Program-made: the position numbers and the translations under genes
Source: an uncultured Eubacterium sp.
GTDB lineage: Bacteria; Bacillota; Clostridia; Lachnospirales; Lachnospiraceae
Length of the DNA stretch: 64,000 nt
Reading direction: 5' to 3'
Assembly: GCA_934316845.1 (NCBI GenBank)
Contig: CAKRDZ010000001.1
Coordinates: 164,794 to 228,793 of the forward strand
Notes under the pieces: generated by a model
Told to the model about the DNA's origin: nothing
Database searches by the model: none
Seen by the model: only the letters and a program-made list of their open reading frames with translations
Shown: in pieces, positions 44,779 through 52,639 of the stretch
How positions within the stretch are numbered: position 1 is the first letter of the stretch
How the letters are laid out: every line of letters begins with the position of its first letter

Positions 44779-45990
44779 ATGGGTCAACGCAGTTTATATA
44801 TCGGAGTGGATCTCCGGGAGGAATATTCCCAGCTGGCTTTGCTGGTACCACAGGGGCAGGAACCGAAACCGGTGGGAGATCCGAGAGAGGAATCCGGAGA
44901 AACAAAGATTCCGACGGTGGTAACGATACCGGGAACGAAGGAGACAATCGGACATTTTTTGGAAAAAATTGTAAATGACGAGCCGGTCTATGCAGCCGGT
45001 GTGGAAACCGATGCAGTCAATGTGCTGGCGGCATATTTTCAAAAGATTTTGTCGTTTACGAGAAGAGAGTACCCGGAAGGGATGATCCGTCGTCTCGTTG
45101 TGACAACCAAATACCGGGATTTCCGGTTTGTCAGCCAGATTTACCGGGCGCTGGAAAAACTTGGGATTGGCAAAGACCGGGCGATGGTTGTGGACCGCAG
45201 GCAGTGTTTTGTATATTATGTATTAAATCAGAAAAAAGATCTCTGGGTCAATCAGGTGGGGCTGTTTGATTATGAAGACCATGAAATAACGTATTATCAG
45301 ATGCATATGGACCGGTATCAGCATCCGCCGCTTGTGACCGTTTCCCAAAAGGAATATCCGGATTACGTCAAAATGTTAGAAGAGCCGGGGATCGACATAA
45401 GCGAGAAACCTTCTGTGGTGGAGACGATGGTGCAGGGAGCGCTGCACGGTCAGGTCATCACGTCTGTCTATATGACGGGAAAAGGATTTGCGGATGGTTT
45501 TGCAGATGCGGTTATGACGCAGCTTTGTGTCGGACGCCACGTATTTCGCGGGGACAATCTGTATGTTTTTGGTGCGTGCTTTGTTGCCAGAGAATACAGC
45601 GGAGAAAAGAAAATGGAGCCGTTTCTTTATATGGACGAGGATACCATACCGGTCAATATTTCCATGCAGGCATATACCAATGCCAAAGTGCAGGAAATCG
45701 TGCTTGCCAAAGCGGGGACACCGTGGTATCAGGTGGATTATGAAGTGGATCTGATCTCCGACGGAGAGGATGAACTGCAGATCCGCGTATCCGATATGCG
45801 CCAAAGAAGTGCACATACGCATATATTGACGATGGACGGCATCCGGGGACGCTTAGACCGGAAAGCGCGGATCGGTCTGCAGATCCGGTTTGCCGGTGTG
45901 GATAAATGTATCTTTACTCTTCGGGATAAAGGATTTGGCAGCTTTTTCCCATCTTCACACAGAATATGGGAAGAGACGATTATGCTATAA
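44779..45990 (+). CDS. DUF5716-like protein with actin/Hsp70-type fold
   Basis: A 403-residue protein. The layout fits the actin/Hsp70 fold: phosphate-1 LYIGVDLREEYSQLALL at the N-terminus, VVTTKYRDFRFVSQIYRALEKLGIGKDRAMVVDRRQCFVYYVLNQ in segments like the Hsp70 connecting region, phosphate-2-like VGLFDYEDHEITYYQM, adenosine-like SVYMTGKGFADGF, then LYVFGACFVA. The glycines of canonical phosphate loops are partly missing, so ATP binding is uncertain. Residues after 290 form a beta-rich tail like a substrate domain (DTIPVNISMQAYTNA). From memory this is DUF5716. It starts 3 bp after DUF5717. Confidence 0.65.
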   Translation: MGQRSLYIGVDLREEYSQLALLVPQGQEPKPVGDPREESGETKIPTVVTIPGTKETIGHFLEKIVNDEPVYAAGVETDAVNVLAAYFQKILSFTRREYPEGMIRRLVVTTKYRDFRFVSQIYRALEKLGIGKDRAMVVDRRQCFVYYVLNQKKDLWVNQVGLFDYEDHEITYYQMHMDRYQHPPLVTVSQKEYPDYVKMLEEPGIDISEKPSVVETMVQGALHGQVITSVYMTGKGFADGFADAVMTQLCVGRHVFRGDNLYVFGACFVAREYSGEKKMEPFLYMDEDTIPVNISMQAYTNAKVQEIVLAKAGTPWYQVDYEVDLISDGEDELQIRVSDMRQRSAHTHILTMDGIRGRLDRKARIGLQIRFAGVDKCIFTLRDKGFGSFFPSSHRIWEETIML

Positions 45991-46004
45991 AGGCAGGTGG
46001 AAAA

Positions 46005-46805
46005 ATGTTTATATTGTGTCAGGGGGATCTGGCAAAAGAACCCTATCGGATTCCGATATCAGAAGTTCCTGTTTATTCTTTAGAGGAATTGTGTTATTAT
46101 ATGTATCATAATATCTATATGGTGACGGAAGAATTTTTTGATGAAAATCTCGTTCACTGGCTGAGGGGGCAGGTACATCTTCGAACCCTTGCCGCGAAGA
46201 TGGATAAATTGATAAAAAAGCATCACAATATCAAGGATCTGGTTGTTACCCTTCTTTGTGCCTGTGATTATTATAAAAAAGACGAGATTTTTTCACTTGT
46301 GGAAACAATGGAAAAAATTACCAATCTTCCGCCAGCAAAAAAAGCATGGATGAAGGCAGATAATTGCCTGAAAGCCGGAAAATACGGAAGAAGTCTGCTG
46401 GAATACAAGCAGCTGCTACATGGTCCGCTGGCAAAGGAACTTACCACGGAAGAATACGGGGATGTGCTGCATGATCAGGCGATCGCGCTGTTCCATGTAT
46501 TTTCGTTCCGCCGGGCGGCTGCCGGATTTAAGGAAGCGTATGCACGCAACCACCGCAAAGAGTCGGAAGATCAATACTTTTATGTGCTTTTGTGCCAGGG
46601 AGATAAGGAGACGTTTGAGAAGGAATGCGAGGCAGCAGGCAGGACACCGGAAGACAGACAGACTCTTCTGAAAACGTGGGAAGAAGCGTGTCAGGTAGAA
46701 AATACCGTACCGGATGATGCCCTGATCGCGAGATCAATGGATGACATCAGGGCGGCTTTAACGGAGGATATTCGGGAGTCTTTAATGGAACTGCCACAGA
46801 AATAA
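46005..46805 (+). CDS. Helical-repeat protein of unknown function
   Basis: A 267-residue protein, beginning MFILCQGDLAKEPYRIPISE, with a helical middle and C-terminus of TPR-like repeats (LKAGKYGRSLLEYKQLL, YGDVLHDQAIALFHVFSFRRAAAGFKEAY given by segments). ATG 46005 has a weak GGTGG 4 bases upstream; an upstream ATG at 45966 lies inside the previous gene and is less likely. It is 14 bp after the DUF5716 gene. Function unknown; context suggests an adaptor in the same complex. Confidence 0.6.
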   Translation: MFILCQGDLAKEPYRIPISEVPVYSLEELCYYMYHNIYMVTEEFFDENLVHWLRGQVHLRTLAAKMDKLIKKHHNIKDLVVTLLCACDYYKKDEIFSLVETMEKITNLPPAKKAWMKADNCLKAGKYGRSLLEYKQLLHGPLAKELTTEEYGDVLHDQAIALFHVFSFRRAAAGFKEAYARNHRKESEDQYFYVLLCQGDKETFEKECEAAGRTPEDRQTLLKTWEEACQVENTVPDDALIARSMDDIRAALTEDIRESLMELPQK

Positions 46806-46821
46806 GGAGGAGACAAGAGAT

Positions 46822-48054
46822 ATGATATTCGGACGATTTCGCCGGAAAAAAGCGGAACCGGAAGCGATAGAAGAGATGCCGCCGGAAAATGAGGTGGAGA
46901 CAATTGAAAAAGAATTGGAAGCGGAAGCGGCTGAGCAGAAGGAAAAAGCAGACCTGAAAGATAAGAAGCAGCGCATAGAGTATATACAGCGGCTGCAGGA
47001 AGGGATCCGCGAAGCCGGGCAGCAGAATGAACGGGTCAAAGAAGAGTATGCGGATGTGACATCGCACCTGAAGGATATCCAATTAATGGATCAGGCGCTG
47101 GAGGAAGAAAAAGAAGTGCTGACAACGACGGCGGCGGCGATCGATCAATTGATCCGGGAGCGGGATTATCTGAAAAAGCGCCGGTATAAGTTTAATGATG
47201 CCCAGCGTCTTTCGATGGAAAAATACGAGGCGACAGCGGCGCAGGATGTTAAGAAGTTAAAAGAATTTGAAGATTATCAGATCAAGATCAAAAATGACCT
47301 GCGGCAGCTGGAAAGTGAAAAACAATTGCTGAAAGCAGAGAAACGTGACATCATCAGCAAGCAGGGGACACTGCGTATCGTGTCAAAGATCCTTGCCGGG
47401 ATACTGGCAGTATTTGGAATTTTGATGCTTGCGATCGCGCTGGCGTTTACCGTAGATGTGACGGTTCCGGTCATTGCGACAGCCGCGTTTGCGTTTATCG
47501 TACTGTTTATTATCGTATGGGAAGCGCGTGCAAACCGTACGGATATGGTGATTAAGGAGCGCCAGTACGACCGCGCCGTCTCTCTTTTAAACCGGGTTAA
47601 GATCAAATATGTCAACAATACACGCACGATTGACTATATGTGTATGAAATTCCATGTGCGCAATGCGACGGAACTGGAATTTGTATACGATCAGTACCAG
47701 AAGGCCAAAAGAGAATGGGCGAGAAAGCGCGAAAGTGTGTATCTTTTAAATGAAAAAAAGGACATTTTGATTGCGGAACTGAAAAATATCGGTGTCCGGG
47801 ATGCTGAAATCTGGTGTTCTCAGGTGCGTGCGATCATTGAGCCGAAAGAAATGGTGGAAGTGCGCCATGAATTAAATTCACGCAGGCAGCAGCTGCGAAA
47901 GCAGATTGATTATAATACAGGAATCATACAGGATTTTATCAACGAATTGGAGCGCATCCGCAATATGCGCGAGGCATATGCACAGGAGGTGGAGGATATT
48001 CTTGGAAAATCCGAAATGATAAATAAGGAGAAACAGAACGGAGGGAACGTATGA
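46822..48054 (+). CDS. Coiled-coil protein with two membrane helices
   Basis: A 410-residue protein. Residues 20-180 form a long charged coiled coil. Two membrane helices lie at about 190-235 (KILAGILAVFGILMLAIALAF, VPVIATAAFAFIVLFIIVW given separately). A second coiled coil follows to the end. The layout suggests a membrane-bound scaffold with both coils on the same side. No family recognised. It starts 16 bp after the helical-repeat gene and overlaps the CBS gene by 4 bp. Confidence 0.6.
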   Translation: MIFGRFRRKKAEPEAIEEMPPENEVETIEKELEAEAAEQKEKADLKDKKQRIEYIQRLQEGIREAGQQNERVKEEYADVTSHLKDIQLMDQALEEEKEVLTTTAAAIDQLIRERDYLKKRRYKFNDAQRLSMEKYEATAAQDVKKLKEFEDYQIKIKNDLRQLESEKQLLKAEKRDIISKQGTLRIVSKILAGILAVFGILMLAIALAFTVDVTVPVIATAAFAFIVLFIIVWEARANRTDMVIKERQYDRAVSLLNRVKIKYVNNTRTIDYMCMKFHVRNATELEFVYDQYQKAKREWARKRESVYLLNEKKDILIAELKNIGVRDAEIWCSQVRAIIEPKEMVEVRHELNSRRQQLRKQIDYNTGIIQDFINELERIRNMREAYAQEVEDILGKSEMINKEKQNGGNV

Positions 48055-48509
48055 ATCTTTTATTTTTACTAAAACCCAAAAACAGTGTTGATTTTATCTA
48101 TGCCGATGACAGTATGCGGAAAGGCCTTGCTAAACTCCGCACAAGCGGTTATACGGCAGCACCGGTTGTGACACGCGAAGGCAAATATATGGGGACGGTG
48201 ACAGAAGGTGATTTTTTGTGGTATCTTCACGATACGACAGAGTCACTGGAAGAAATTGTAAATGATGTCTATGTGGAGCAGATCACCCGCGAAAACTGGA
48301 ATCAGCCGGTACATATATCAGCAACAATGGACGAACTTCTGGAATTGGTATTGAATCAGAACTTCGTTCCGGTTGTGGATGACCGCAACCTTTTTGTAGG
48401 GATTATAACGAGACAATCCGTGATCCGTCATTTTGTGGATCGGATCAAGAAATTGAAACATCAGGTAGAAGAACAGAATCTGGATGAAAAGGAAGGAGAA
48501 AATAAGTGA
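48051..48509 (+). CDS. CBS domain protein
   Basis: A 152-residue protein of two CBS motifs: residues about 13-70 (SVDFIYADDSMRKGLAKLRTSGYTAAPVV in segments) and 80-140 (VHISATMDELLELVLNQNFVPVVDDRNLFVGIITRQSVIRHF in segments), with a charged tail. CBS pairs sense adenine nucleotides, c-di-AMP or SAM. It overlaps the coiled-coil gene by 4 bp and thiE by 4 bp. It may regulate the operon's complex by ligand binding; which ligand is not visible. Confidence 0.82.
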   Translation: MNLLFLLKPKNSVDFIYADDSMRKGLAKLRTSGYTAAPVVTREGKYMGTVTEGDFLWYLHDTTESLEEIVNDVYVEQITRENWNQPVHISATMDELLELVLNQNFVPVVDDRNLFVGIITRQSVIRHFVDRIKKLKHQVEEQNLDEKEGENK

Positions 48510-49159
48510 AACCGCGAGTCGATTATACGTTATATTTATGCACAGACCGTGAACTCATGTCCACGGAAACATTGGAAAAAGCGGTAGAATTAGCCATACA
48601 GGGAGGCGTTACCGTTGTACAGCTGCGCGAGAAAAACTGCGCAGGAAGAGAATTTTTGCAGATTGCCAAAGAGGTAAAGCAGATCACGGATGCATACGAA
48701 ATCCCGCTTATCATCAACGACCGCATCGATATTGCGATGGCTGTCGATGCGGATGGTGTGCATCTGGGACAGAGTGATATTCCGGCGCATACGGCAAGAG
48801 AACTGCTGGGACCGAATAAGATCATCGGGGTATCTGCCTACAATAAAGAACTTGCCATCGAGGCACAAAAAGAAGGCGCCGATTATCTGGGGGTTGGAGA
48901 TGTATTTGGAACTTCGACGAAAACCGGGACACACCATGTAGAGATCGATACCCTGCGTGAAATCTGCGGGGCGGTAAAGATTCCGGTGGTAGCGATCGGC
49001 GGCGTAAATCTTTCCAATGTGACGAAACTGGCGGGGACAGGGATCAGCGGAACCGCTGTGATCTCTGCGATCATTGCTTCGAAAAATGTAACAGAAGCAG
49101 CGACTAATATGTTATCGCTGCTTCAAAATGAAGTTATCGTAAATTCTCCAAAAGCATAA
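48506..49159 (+). CDS. thiE: Thiamine phosphate synthase
   Basis: A 217-residue TIM-barrel enzyme with VQLREKN, IINDRIDIA, GVHLGQSDI and GVGDVFGTSTKT, all ThiE signatures. It joins HMP-PP and THZ-P to form thiamine phosphate. It overlaps the CBS gene by 4 bp. No TPP riboswitch is seen upstream, and no other thiamine gene is near, so regulation follows the upstream operon. Its end overlaps the convergent PHP gene by 26 bp. The ATGs inside the previous gene do not match the family; the start at 48506 (GTG) is supported by GGAG upstream. Confidence 0.92.
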   Translation: MKPRVDYTLYLCTDRELMSTETLEKAVELAIQGGVTVVQLREKNCAGREFLQIAKEVKQITDAYEIPLIINDRIDIAMAVDADGVHLGQSDIPAHTARELLGPNKIIGVSAYNKELAIEAQKEGADYLGVGDVFGTSTKTGTHHVEIDTLREICGAVKIPVVAIGGVNLSNVTKLAGTGISGTAVISAIIASKNVTEAATNMLSLLQNEVIVNSPKA

Positions 49160-49985
49160 CCGGGACGCGGAGATTGCCGGTGCCACGGCCAAGTTCGATG
49201 TCCGGCTTGTTGGCTCCGTGAAAATCGGAGCCGCCGGTGATGAACAGATGATATTCTTCGGCGAGTTTGCGTACAAACGCTTCGTCTGTGCCGCGGTTTC
49301 GCGAATAAAGTGCTTCAATCCCGCAAAGACCGTACGAAGTCAGATCGTTTAATAACTGGCGGATCTGGCTGACGGACAATTTGTAAAGAAGCGGATGGGC
49401 GAGTACCGGAATCCCGCCGGAAGCCTTGATCAGATCAATGGCATCTTTCGGAGTCAGATATTCACGGCCGACAAAGTAAGGACTGTCGGAAGCCAGGCAG
49501 GTGCGGAACGCATAGTCGAGCGACGGTACGCCGCCATTTTCCAATAACAGTCTGGCAAAGTGAGCTCGCGTAAGGATCGTATCGCCAAAGCGCTCACATA
49601 ACATTTCATACGAGATAGGAAAACCGGCATTTTGCAGATTGCTGCACATTTTCCGGTTTCTTTCGTCACGCTCCTTGGAAATATCTTCCAATTTTTGGAT
49701 CAGTGGCTTATTGTGGATATCATAGCGGTAGCCGAGCATATGGATCTCAACGGACTGGGAAGAAGAAACCTTGTATTTACAGGAAAGTTCCATACCGGGA
49801 ATTACCTGAATCTTATTATCAAATTCTTCTGCCTTTTTTATTGCACGTTCCACGCCGCTTATGGTATCATGGTCTGTCAGTGCAAACGCAACCAGTTCCT
49901 GCTTTATGCCAAGAACGACCAGTTCTTCCGGCGAAAAGGTTCCGTCAGAACAATTTGAATGCACATGCAAATCAATGTATCTCAT
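49134..49985 (-). CDS. PHP-domain phosphoesterase (nucleoside-bisphosphate phosphatase family)
   Basis: A 283-residue protein with the PHP motifs DLHVHSNCSDG (N-terminal His pair), LTDHDT, VIPGMELS, and the C-terminal ITGGSDFHG. Relatives (COG0613) dephosphorylate 3',5'-nucleoside bisphosphates or oligonucleotides. ATG 49985 (MRYIDL) has AGAAGG 7 bases upstream; an ATG 6 bases earlier is too close to it. It has its own promoter and is convergent with thiE. Confidence 0.87.
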   Translation of the reverse strand: MRYIDLHVHSNCSDGTFSPEELVVLGIKQELVAFALTDHDTISGVERAIKKAEEFDNKIQVIPGMELSCKYKVSSSQSVEIHMLGYRYDIHNKPLIQKLEDISKERDERNRKMCSNLQNAGFPISYEMLCERFGDTILTRAHFARLLLENGGVPSLDYAFRTCLASDSPYFVGREYLTPKDAIDLIKASGGIPVLAHPLLYKLSVSQIRQLLNDLTSYGLCGIEALYSRNRGTDEAFVRKLAEEYHLFITGGSDFHGANKPDIELGRGTGNLRVPVMLLENLR

Positions 49986-50019
49986 AGTCATACCTTCTAT
50001 TCTTTTTTATAGTATCAAC

Positions 50020-50048
50020 AGTATACCATATTTTTAGGAATATGTAAA
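50020..50048 (-). promoter_or_regulatory. Promoter for the PHP phosphoesterase gene
   Basis: On the minus strand TTTACA (50048-50043), 17 bp and TATACT (50025-50020), with an extended -10 (TGGTATACT). It lies about 35 bp before the start codon. Confidence 0.75.
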
Positions 50049-50099
50049 ACAGAATGAACATATAGATTAAGAAGAACGTAGAAAAGGCGGGAGTGTGTT

Positions 50100-50468
50100 A
50101 TGAAACGTTTGAAAGGATTTATCACAGCCTGTGTGCTGACGGCCATTCTTTTGGTGGTGGTGGCTTTTGTACTGTATCAGACGAAAGCATCGGTGGAACA
50201 TATAGGCGGAGCGCTTCTTTTGGTGTATGCAATTGCTTCTTTTGCAGGCGGGATGATATTTGCGGCACAGAAAGACAGCAGACATTATCTTATGGGAGGA
50301 TTGTTCGGACTGGCATATTTTGTCATTATTTACGGCGTCAGCGCGGTGTGGAATAAAAGTTTATCCGGTATGTTTCCGGCGATGCTTACAACACTTTTGG
50401 TCTGCGTGCTTGCCGGGATGCTCGGTGGGATGCTGGGGCCAAGAAAAAATGGCACAAACAGGAGTTGA
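50100..50468 (+). CDS. TIGR04086-family membrane protein
   Basis: A 122-residue protein with four membrane helices, small and hydrophobic, ending GMLGGMLGPRKNGTNRS. It matches TIGR04086 as I know it, a Firmicutes family of unknown function, with similarity to YrzE. The N-terminal Lys/Arg pair precedes helix 1. GGCGGG lies about 8 bases before ATG 50100. It is followed by the LysR gene after 56 bp. Confidence 0.75.
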   Translation: MKRLKGFITACVLTAILLVVVAFVLYQTKASVEHIGGALLLVYAIASFAGGMIFAAQKDSRHYLMGGLFGLAYFVIIYGVSAVWNKSLSGMFPAMLTTLLVCVLAGMLGGMLGPRKNGTNRS

Positions 50469-50524
50469 AAAAGTTGTACGGTTGTTGTACACTGGAAGAA
50501 AAGGTGAAAACAGGAGGAATACGT

Positions 50525-51517
50525 ATGACAGACCAGCAGGTGGAGTGTATTATCGCGCTTGTGGAAGAGGGGAGTTTTTCCAAAGCGGCAGAAAAATTAT
50601 TTATTTCGCAGCCGGCGATCAGTCAGAATATCAAGAGGATGGAGCAGCAGTACGGAGTTAAGATCTTTGACCGCTCGACGAAATCTATGCGGCTGACCGA
50701 AGCTGGGACTGCCATTTATCAGGCGGCAAAGAAGATGCAGGGGACAGAAAAAGAAGTGAGTATGATCCTGACCGATATCAAGCAGCTGCGCACCGGAACC
50801 ATAACGATGGGCACGACGCCGTTCCGGGCAACCTGTATGCTTCCTAAGTCGCTGTTCCGTTTTAAAAATACATATCCCGGAGTTAAGGTGGAGACGGTTT
50901 TTGATTCGCTCCATAACCTGCAGCAATTGCTGCGCACCGGAGAAATTGATTTTTGTATCGAGGCGGATCTGTTTCCGACGGAAGAATTCCGGACAGAAGA
51001 GATTGCGGCGGAGACCTATTATCTGGCGGTTCCGGCCAATCATCCGTTTAATAAGGGAAGGGAAAAGCAGTGCCTGAGCCGGGAGGATATCTGTCAGAAA
51101 ACACCGCAGTTATACCGGGCAGAGGGAGTTCATATCAGTGAATGTGAAGATATGCCGTTTTTGGCGTTAGATGATATGGAAAATGCGGCGGATATGCTGG
51201 ACCGGGTGGCAGAAGCAGAGCAGTACGAGCCCAATGTGCAGCAGATCGCACACAATCTGGAGATTATGTTTCATTGGATCGTCGCAGGATATGGAGCGGG
51301 ATTGATCCCGGATACGCAGATCTGGTTCAATCCGTATACGACACATCCAAGTTATTATAAGATCGCGGATCCCGACGGTGTGTATGGGGTCGCTACTAAC
51401 CGTATCGTGGTTGCCACCAATCCACACCGTTATTTTTCCAAGGCATCCAGCGAATTTATGCGGGTTTTATCAAGCCTTATCCGAAGTGGAGAATGGCTGC
51501 TGAGACCCCAGACCTAA
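50525..51517 (+). CDS. LysR-family transcriptional regulator
   Basis: A 330-residue LysR protein. The winged helix-turn-helix lies at residues 1-60 (SFSKAAEKLFISQPAISQNIKRMEQ in segments), followed by a linker helix and an effector-binding domain with LRTGTITMGTTPF, EIDFCIEADL and the C-terminal IVAGYGAGLIPD. ATG 50525 has AGGAGG 8 bases upstream. No catabolic operon lies next to it on the plus strand, so its targets are unknown. The 3' end overlaps the SGNH-like gene on the opposite strand by 48 bp. Confidence 0.9.
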   Translation: MTDQQVECIIALVEEGSFSKAAEKLFISQPAISQNIKRMEQQYGVKIFDRSTKSMRLTEAGTAIYQAAKKMQGTEKEVSMILTDIKQLRTGTITMGTTPFRATCMLPKSLFRFKNTYPGVKVETVFDSLHNLQQLLRTGEIDFCIEADLFPTEEFRTEEIAAETYYLAVPANHPFNKGREKQCLSREDICQKTPQLYRAEGVHISECEDMPFLALDDMENAADMLDRVAEAEQYEPNVQQIAHNLEIMFHWIVAGYGAGLIPDTQIWFNPYTTHPSYYKIADPDGVYGVATNRIVVATNPHRYFSKASSEFMRVLSSLIRSGEWLLRPQT

Positions 51518-52636
51518 TTCCAGATGCAGTGTAGCGTAAGTCCAGTTGACACGGCGCTGCTGACGACTTGTCCGGATCTGGATATGATGCCTTTCCGGTT
51601 CCGGATGACCGTCGATAAATAATTCTACATTTTTCCGGGCAGAAAGAATGGAATGAACGCCCAGATCCCGTACCAGTTTTTTATCAATATAAATCTCCAG
51701 AGAAGCATTGTTCGGCTCCGGATCCATTTGATATTGTAAAAAGAACATATTGTAGGTTAATTTTTCGTCAAACAAAATACTGCCTTCGCGTGTACGCGGA
51801 GAGATAGAGATCTTATGCTGCCGGAAATATTCAAGACTTCCGAGAAAGCAAGGGTTTTCCGGAAATTCATACGATTCATCCGGAAGTACATGTACGATCA
51901 TGTCGATAAAACGGGTAAAATAATCGCCTAAGATCTTGTGTCCTTTTGTGGTAAATGTCCGGTCTTCATTATAAACATCGATTTCCCGGTATTTTCCCGC
52001 TTGAATGTCATCCTGCAAAGCAAGACTCAGATCGAGTACCGGCAGATTGTAGTGAAGCGCCAAAAATTTTTGGTGGCCGGCATAACCGAGTCCCTTTTTG
52101 GAACAGGACAGGATCAGGGAAACGGCGATATCTTCTTCCAAAAGTGCCCGGATCAATCCTTCCGAAGACTCTTCGTGAAATTTTTCTCCCGGATCTTCCA
52201 TCGAAAAATCGAGAAATACAATATCCGGTTTCCAGGCAAGCAATTCTTCCAAATGAAACATGCCGCCCAGGGAAGACATGCCGCCATATTCCAGATTCAA
52301 TATTTCAAACTCCGGTTTTTGTTCTAACACATTTCCAAGTTTTTCCTTTAAAGAGGCAGTGAATTTCTGTATCATCTCATCATAAATCCGGACAGGGATT
52401 CCACGGTCATAATTCATCTCAACATAAGGTTTTTCCTCTGAATCAAAAAGATAACCGTCATCCTTTTTTTCTAATTCCTTTTTGATCTGCTCATAAAAAC
52501 GGTCGTAATCAATATTGGCATAAAGATTTGTCCCACCGAGAAAGGCGATGCGGATCTCTTTTTTTTGCAATGCATGGCGCATACGGAAAATATTGCCGCG
52601 GCGGAAGGCTTTCGGGTAGGGGTAAATTGGCATCAT
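51470..52636 (-). CDS. SGNH-hydrolase-like protein
   Basis: A 388-residue protein. The first half resembles an SGNH fold: RIAFLGGTNLY in place of block I (Gly-Gly-Thr where the usual Ser is), LNLEYGGMSSLGGMF, then WKPDIVFLDFSMED and GHKILGDYF near the C-terminal catalytic His. Catalytic Ser is therefore doubtful. The second half is beta-rich. It is translationally coupled to the preceding binding-protein-like gene (stop TAA 3 bp before ATG), and may be its effector. I do not name a function. Confidence 0.5.
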   Translation of the reverse strand: MMPIYPYPKAFRRGNIFRMRHALQKKEIRIAFLGGTNLYANIDYDRFYEQIKKELEKKDDGYLFDSEEKPYVEMNYDRGIPVRIYDEMIQKFTASLKEKLGNVLEQKPEFEILNLEYGGMSSLGGMFHLEELLAWKPDIVFLDFSMEDPGEKFHEESSEGLIRALLEEDIAVSLILSCSKKGLGYAGHQKFLALHYNLPVLDLSLALQDDIQAGKYREIDVYNEDRTFTTKGHKILGDYFTRFIDMIVHVLPDESYEFPENPCFLGSLEYFRQHKISISPRTREGSILFDEKLTYNMFFLQYQMDPEPNNASLEIYIDKKLVRDLGVHSILSARKNVELFIDGHPEPERHHIQIRTSRQQRRVNWTYATLHLELGLGSQQPFSTSDKA

Positions 52637-52639
52637 AAA

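Noticed and set aside
48400..48505. TPP riboswitch before thiE
   Set aside because: thiE overlaps the CBS gene and no leader exists; the THI-box sequence is absent.
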